Source of the DNA: SBBV01 sp036555425
Lineage (GTDB): Bacteria; Pseudomonadota; Alphaproteobacteria; Bin65
NCBI GenBank assembly: GCA_036555425.1
Contig: DATBLL010000183.1
Span: forward strand, 1-9,958
Direction: 5' to 3'
DNA: 9,958 nt
Position numbers and translations under genes: made by a program. The notes below the pieces were generated by a model that saw only the letters and a program-made list of their open reading frames with translations, did not search any database and had not been told where the DNA came from. Below are positions 7,651-9,958 of the stretch, in pieces. Position 1 is the stretch's first letter. Each line of letters begins with the position of its first letter.

Positions 7651-7681
7651 TGGCCCCGCGGGGGTGAAACCCGCGGGGCTA
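7651..7681. repeat. GC-rich palindrome (10-bp perfect stem)
   Basis: GCCCCGCGGG (7653-7662) pairs perfectly with CCCGCGGGGC (7670-7679) around the loop GGTGAAA. One G-T and one T-A pair extend it to 12. No T-run follows on either strand, so it is not a classical intrinsic terminator. It may be an extragenic palindromic repeat or a bidirectional hairpin. Confidence 0.7.
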
Positions 7682-7807
7682 ATGCTCCATGGGCGGGGCA
7701 CCGGGTCAAACGGAACCCCAGGAGGCTTGCACATTCTACGCGGCATCGCCGGCGAAGTTCCGGCGGCGGCAGCGGCGCCGCCACGAGAGCCGCACGCATT
7801 GATGGGG

Positions 7808-7833
7808 GGAACCGAGGCCCTCGGCGCGCCGTT
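7808..7833 (+). promoter_or_regulatory. EcfG-type general stress promoter
   Basis: GGAAC at 7808-7812 and CGTT at 7830-7833 are separated by 17 bases, an exact match to the published alphaproteobacterial EcfG consensus (GGAAC, 16-17 bases, CGTT). The -10 element lies 56 bases before the ATG at 7890, on the correct strand. I saw no other match of this quality in the intergenic DNA of the window. Confidence 0.6.
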
Positions 7834-7889
7834 TTCCTGTCGACGAATCGGCAAGCATCGTTGAAATCGCTGGAGCAGCGAGGACGTTC

Positions 7890-8192
7890 ATGAGCAGGAT
7901 CGCGTGGCTCAAGATCGGTGCCGTTGCGGCACTGTGGACGATCATCATCGGCGCCGCGGTATCCGGCTGGATGGTCGGACGGAGCGGCGCCGCGCGGCAG
8001 ATTTCGGAACTGCGCCAGCGGCTCGCCGCCGATTCCGTGCCGAAGCCGAGCTGCGGCGTCGAGATCGAGTTGCTCGATGCGCCGACCGGCAATTCCCGGA
8101 TGGCCGCCAATCTCTTCGGCCTCACGCTCGGCGGCATCCTGCCGAAGGCGCCGCAGCACATTCATCTGCGCGAGATGCTCACGTCGCATTGA
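7890..8192 (+). CDS. Small single-pass membrane protein, function unknown
   Basis: A 100-residue protein I do not recognise. Residues about 8-29 (KIGAVAALWTIIIGAAVSGWMV) form one transmembrane segment or uncleaved signal anchor. A short charged helix follows (RQISELRQRLAA, 36-47), then a small domain with a single Cys (residue 55, PKPSCGVEIELLDAP) and a C-terminal LPKAPQHIHLREM. Topology is probably N-in with the small domain in the periplasm. GAGG at 7880-7883 lies six bases before the ATG, supporting the start. The EcfG-type promoter lies directly upstream and a CsbD-family gene follows 113 bases later on the same strand, so a stress-related role is inferred. Nothing in the sequence indicates a reaction. 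Confidence 0.7.
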   Translation: MSRIAWLKIGAVAALWTIIIGAAVSGWMVGRSGAARQISELRQRLAADSVPKPSCGVEIELLDAPTGNSRMAANLFGLTLGGILPKAPQHIHLREMLTSH

Positions 8193-8305
8193 TCGGCCCT
8201 TGGCCTCTTGGTCACTGCGGTGGCGGACGCTTGCGCGCGCTCGCGGGGTTTTGCTTTGCCAGCGCGTCTAAGGTCCAGCGTTCAACCGAAAAATGGAGCA
8301 GCGCG

Positions 8306-8506
8306 ATGAACTGGGACCAGATCGCCGGCAATTGGAAGCAGGCCGCGGGCAAGCTCAGGGAGAAGTGGGGCAAGCTGACCGACGACGACGTGCACGTGAT
8401 CGCGGGAAAGCGCGATAAGCTCGTCGGCCGCATCCAGGAGCACTACGGCATCGAAAAGGAAGAAGCCGACAAAGAGGTGAAGGAGTGGGAGAAGCTCTGC
8501 CACTGA
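8306..8506 (+). CDS. CsbD family stress protein
   Basis: A complete 66-residue CsbD-like protein: MNWDQIAGNWKQAAGKLREK, WGKLTDDDVHVIAGKRDKLVG, then RIQEHYGIEKEEADKEVKEWE. The repeated pattern of Trp, Gly and charged helices is typical, and the size is normal. CsbD proteins are small, hydrophilic and cytoplasmic; they are induced by general stress in Bacillus and in many proteobacteria, and their molecular function is not established. GGAG at 8295-8298 is seven bases before the ATG. I could not find a convincing promoter in the 113 bases upstream, so it may be read from the EcfG-type promoter at 7808. It converges with the small minus-strand gene ending at 8570. Confidence 0.92.
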   Translation: MNWDQIAGNWKQAAGKLREKWGKLTDDDVHVIAGKRDKLVGRIQEHYGIEKEEADKEVKEWEKLCH

Positions 8507-8569
8507 GCCCTCCGCACGAGAAACCTTCGCGCCGGCTCAATCCGCGCGCAGACCCCGCGCCGCCGCGCC

Positions 8570-8878
8570 TCAGGCCGGCGGCACCTTCGCTTTCTCAGCC
8601 GGACTTTCCGCTGCGGGCCGGAATTGGGCGACTTGCACGAGCGAGCCGATGCACTCGTCGCTGCACAGGGCGAGACAGCGCCAGGCGCTGCGCCAGCCCC
8701 GCGGCGCGCCGGCCTGAGCCAAATCGCGTGGATGGGTGAGCGCGATCTCGACGCAATGAATGGGTCCGCCGAGCAGGCGCTCCGCCCGGCGATGGCGCAA
8801 GCGGTTGCGCAAGATGACCGGCGCCAAATCGGTCCAGCCGACGATCTCGTGGCGCGAGTTGACGATGGGAATGCTCAT
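8570..8878 (-). CDS. Small cysteine-containing protein, unknown
   Basis: A 102-residue protein I do not recognise. It opens MSIPIVNSRHEIVGWTDLAPVILRNRL, with no signal peptide or membrane segment. Cysteines are at 42, 68, 72 and 76 (CLALCSDECIG), a C-x3-C-x3-C spacing that could bind a metal, though this is not a known signature. The C-terminus is a low-complexity Ala/Pro/Lys tail. AGGAG at 8885-8889 lies six bases upstream of the ATG, the main reason I accept it as a gene. It stands alone, converging with csbD and facing away from the tRNA-Phe fragment. Confidence 0.65.
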   Translation of the reverse strand: MSIPIVNSRHEIVGWTDLAPVILRNRLRHRRAERLLGGPIHCVEIALTHPRDLAQAGAPRGWRSAWRCLALCSDECIGSLVQVAQFRPAAESPAEKAKVPPA

Positions 8879-9302
8879 GGCAGGCTCCTGGGCGGAAAGA
8901 ATCGCATGCCCTTAACGCACGGAGCCGCTCACCTTTGCGTGTTCAAACCCGGCATGCCGCCTGCGCCGCCATGGAACTCCGCCGCCCGTCGTCCGTAGCC
9001 TTGGGCCGGCCGAGCCAGTGCCACGATCGCAGGGAGAATGGTGCCCAGGGACGGATTTGCACCGCCGACACGCGGATTTTCAGGGATTTGGTCCACTTCG
9101 ACGACGGTGTCGGCGGAACCCTCGTCGCCGTGCCCCATGCGACCTTCGCGAACGAAGTCGCCGCGGGCTATCGCCAGTCGACTGGAACCCGCCCTTGAGG
9201 AAGAAAAGGATGGCGCGGGGCTTCGCGCATCGCGTCGACCAGGGGAACGCAAGATACGCATTGATTCGGCGTTGCCCCGCCGCAAGGGAGCCGCCGCAAA
9301 GA
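8879..9302. other. Gap without a convincing gene, holding a tRNA fragment
   Basis: No open frame here has both a ribosome site and family-like sequence. Plus-strand frames that cover 9038-9090 translate as RICTADTRIF or VPRDGFAPPTRGFS, which are well-known spurious translations of the antisense of tRNA-Phe. Apart from the tRNA fragment at 9039-9083 I see nothing, including no integrase. Confidence 0.6.
9039..9083 (-). pseudogene. 3' half of tRNA-Phe(GAA), candidate attachment site
   Basis: Read on the minus strand, the fragment begins with the anticodon loop CTGAAAA (GAA anticodon, 9077-9083). It continues with the 3' anticodon-stem strand TCCGC, variable region GTGTC, T arm GGCGG-TGCAAAT-CCGTC, the acceptor strand CCTGGGC and ends ACCA. 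The 5' stem strand, D arm and 5' acceptor strand (GCCCAGG expected) are absent; the bases before the loop (AATCC) cannot pair with TCCGC. The T loop has G where nearly all tRNAs have U55. So it is not a working tRNA. Cutting at the anticodon loop is the usual footprint of tyrosine-recombinase integration. In that model the element lies on the higher-coordinate side. Confidence 0.75.
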
Positions 9303-9530
9303 TCACCCGACGTGTTTGATGACGAATCTGAAGACGTTTCCCTCTTGCGTCGATTCGACAAGCTGATTGCCTGTCGCGCGGCAGAACGCCGGGAAATCCG
9401 CGACCGAGCCCGGATCGGTGGCGAGAACTTCAAGCGTGCCGCCCGGCGGCACGTTCTTGAGCGCCTTCTTTGCCTCCAAGATCGGCAACGGGCAATTCAA
9501 ACCCTTCGCGTCAAGCACCCGATCAACCAT
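9303..9530 (-). CDS. TusA/SirA-family sulfur carrier
   Basis: A 75-residue TusA-like protein with the diagnostic LNCPLPILEAKKAL block; C13 of the CPxP motif carries persulfide in the family. It continues PPGGTLEVLATDPGSVADFPAFC and ends NVFRFVIKHVG. A second Cys at residue 50 is common in such proteins. It is cytoplasmic, passing sulfur to partner proteins; near sox genes it is likely to serve sulfur oxidation rather than tRNA thiolation, which is inference from context. The ATG at 9530 is chosen because homology begins there; the open frame upstream to 9638 is not family-like. Only a weak purine stretch precedes it. It is the last gene of the minus-strand sox segment. Confidence 0.9.
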   Translation of the reverse strand: MVDRVLDAKGLNCPLPILEAKKALKNVPPGGTLEVLATDPGSVADFPAFCRATGNQLVESTQEGNVFRFVIKHVG

Positions 9531-9576
9531 TTTTCGTTCTCTAGTTGCGGGTCGGTTTTCTCTGTGCCGAATGCGC

Positions 9577-9672
9577 TCAGATGAAAAGATTGACGTCCGA
9601 CGTGAGCGCCTTCTCCAAATATGCCGCCGCGCCGCCAAGAACGGGGCCTTCGATCATGGGCCTTTGAGACAT
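9577..9672 (-). CDS. 31-codon ORF between soxZ and the tusA-like gene
   Basis: A short ORF (MSQRPMIEGPVLGGAAAYL, ending DVNLFI) with a strong GAGGGG ribosome site at 9678-9683, five bases before the ATG. It lies 34 bases after soxZ and 46 bases before the tusA-like gene. No family is recognised. It could be a real small protein, the truncated start of a lost sox gene, or a coupling cistron. Confidence 0.4.
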   Translation of the reverse strand: MSQRPMIEGPVLGGAAAYLEKALTSDVNLFI

Positions 9673-9706
9673 CGCAACCCCTCGCCGTTCACGGCCGCCG
9701 TTGTGA

Positions 9707-9958
9707 CTACGCCACTTCGACTTTCGACGTCGCCTTGTAGATCGAGCCGTCGTCGTCGTGCCAGGCCAACTCGAACGTGCCCGACTCGTTAACCTTGGCG
9801 AAGAACGCCATGTAGGGATTGGCCGAGATGCCGGGCTGCCAATCCGACTTGAACACCTCCTTGCCGTTGAAGGTGCAGAGGAACTGCTTGATGATCTTGC
9901 GCGGGATCGTCTTGCCCTCGGCATCCTTGCGGGTGCCCATCTCCATGTCGTGCGAGAT
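9707..9958 (-). CDS. soxZ: Thiosulfate oxidation carrier protein SoxZ (partial, C-terminal part)
   Basis: The C-terminal 83 residues of SoxZ; the gene runs off the right edge. The visible part begins ISHDMEMGTRKDAEGK, then IPRKIIKQFLCTFNGKEVFKSD, ISANPYMAFFAKVNESG and WHDDDGSIYKATSKVEVA, the blocks that define the family. SoxZ forms the periplasmic SoxYZ carrier, on whose SoxY swinging arm thiosulfate-derived sulfur is oxidised. The soxY gene would be expected just upstream, outside the window. By eye, codon use here looks richer in AAG, TTC and AAC than in the glycosyltransferase operon. Confidence 0.93.
   Translation of the reverse strand: MSHDMEMGTRKDAEGKTIPRKIIKQFLCTFNGKEVFKSDWQPGISANPYMAFFAKVNESGTFELAWHDDDGSIYKATSKVEVA

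Larger units (their letters stand above)
7507..7889. other. Gap without a convincing gene
   Basis: Open frames here on either strand lack ribosome sites and family-like sequence. The stretch holds the GC-rich palindrome at 7651-7681 and the stress-type promoter at 7808-7833; otherwise I see nothing. The minus-strand frame ending at 7503 has a tail (EIFDRVEREPKLRAARYRRD) that looks mildly protein-like and could be a relic upstream of the frameshifted gene. Confidence 0.5.

Noticed and set aside
7503..8189. A 228-codon minus-strand ORF across the gap and the small membrane protein gene
   Set aside because: It runs antisense to the 7890 gene, reads through the palindrome and has no ribosome site or homology; only its last 30 or so residues look faintly protein-like.
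9039..9114. A functional tRNA gene of normal length
   Set aside because: The expected 5' acceptor strand, D arm and 5' anticodon strand are absent in the 76-base span, so it cannot fold as a tRNA.
9244..9273. Second GGAAC ... CGTT pair on the plus strand
   Set aside because: The spacer is 21 bases, too long for EcfG, and no plus-strand gene follows.
8935..9319. Plus-strand ORFs containing RICTADTRIF and VPRDGFAPPTRGFS
   Set aside because: These are known spurious translations of the tRNA-Phe antisense strand and point to the tRNA fragment, not to proteins.

Overview
The window looks like part of an alphaproteobacterial chromosome. It is GC-rich. The dihydroorotase-like protein, the YgfZ protein and the DUF1194 protein read like versions found in Rhizobiales and Rhodospirillales, and there is a good match to an EcfG-type (alphaproteobacterial general stress sigma factor) promoter. 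Species cannot be named from the sequence alone.

Layout. (1) 1-894, minus: a YgfZ/GcvT-like folate-binding protein. (2) 1039-5231, plus: a tightly packed operon of three glycosyltransferases (GT9, GT2, GT4) ending in a dihydroorotase-family amidohydrolase. The cistrons overlap by 1-4 bases, except that GT9 and GT2 are bridged exactly by a 29-codon mini-ORF containing a perfect stem-loop. A plausible sigma70-type promoter lies just upstream. (3) 5250-7081, minus: an LpxL/HtrB-type lipid A acyltransferase and, upstream of it, a secreted DUF1194 (von Willebrand A-like) protein. With the GT operon this makes the left two thirds an LPS/envelope neighbourhood. (4) 7094-7889: mostly non-coding, with a probably frameshifted small secreted-protein gene (minus), a 10-bp GC-rich palindrome and an EcfG-type promoter. 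(5) 7890-8506, plus: a small membrane-anchored protein of unknown function directly after that promoter, then a CsbD-family stress protein. (6) 8570-8878, minus: a small cysteine-containing protein I do not recognise. (7) 8879-9302: no convincing gene, but the 3' half of a tRNA-Phe gene (minus, 9039-9083) cut exactly at the anticodon loop, the usual footprint of an integrative element. (8) 9303-9958, minus: sulfur genes, namely the C-terminal part of SoxZ (runs off the right edge), a 31-codon ORF and a TusA-family sulfur carrier.

How it fits together. GT9, GT2, GT4 and LpxL are consistent with LPS core and lipid A assembly at the inner membrane. The stress-type promoter plus CsbD suggest a small general-stress locus. 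If the tRNA-Phe fragment is the distal attachment site of an old island, the element lies to its right, so the sox/tusA genes may have been acquired. I found no clear candidate for an entirely new multi-gene system. The best leads are the tRNA-Phe scar beside sox genes, the EcfG promoter in front of an unknown membrane protein, the bridging mini-ORF, and the Gln in place of the first metal-ligand His of the dihydroorotase.
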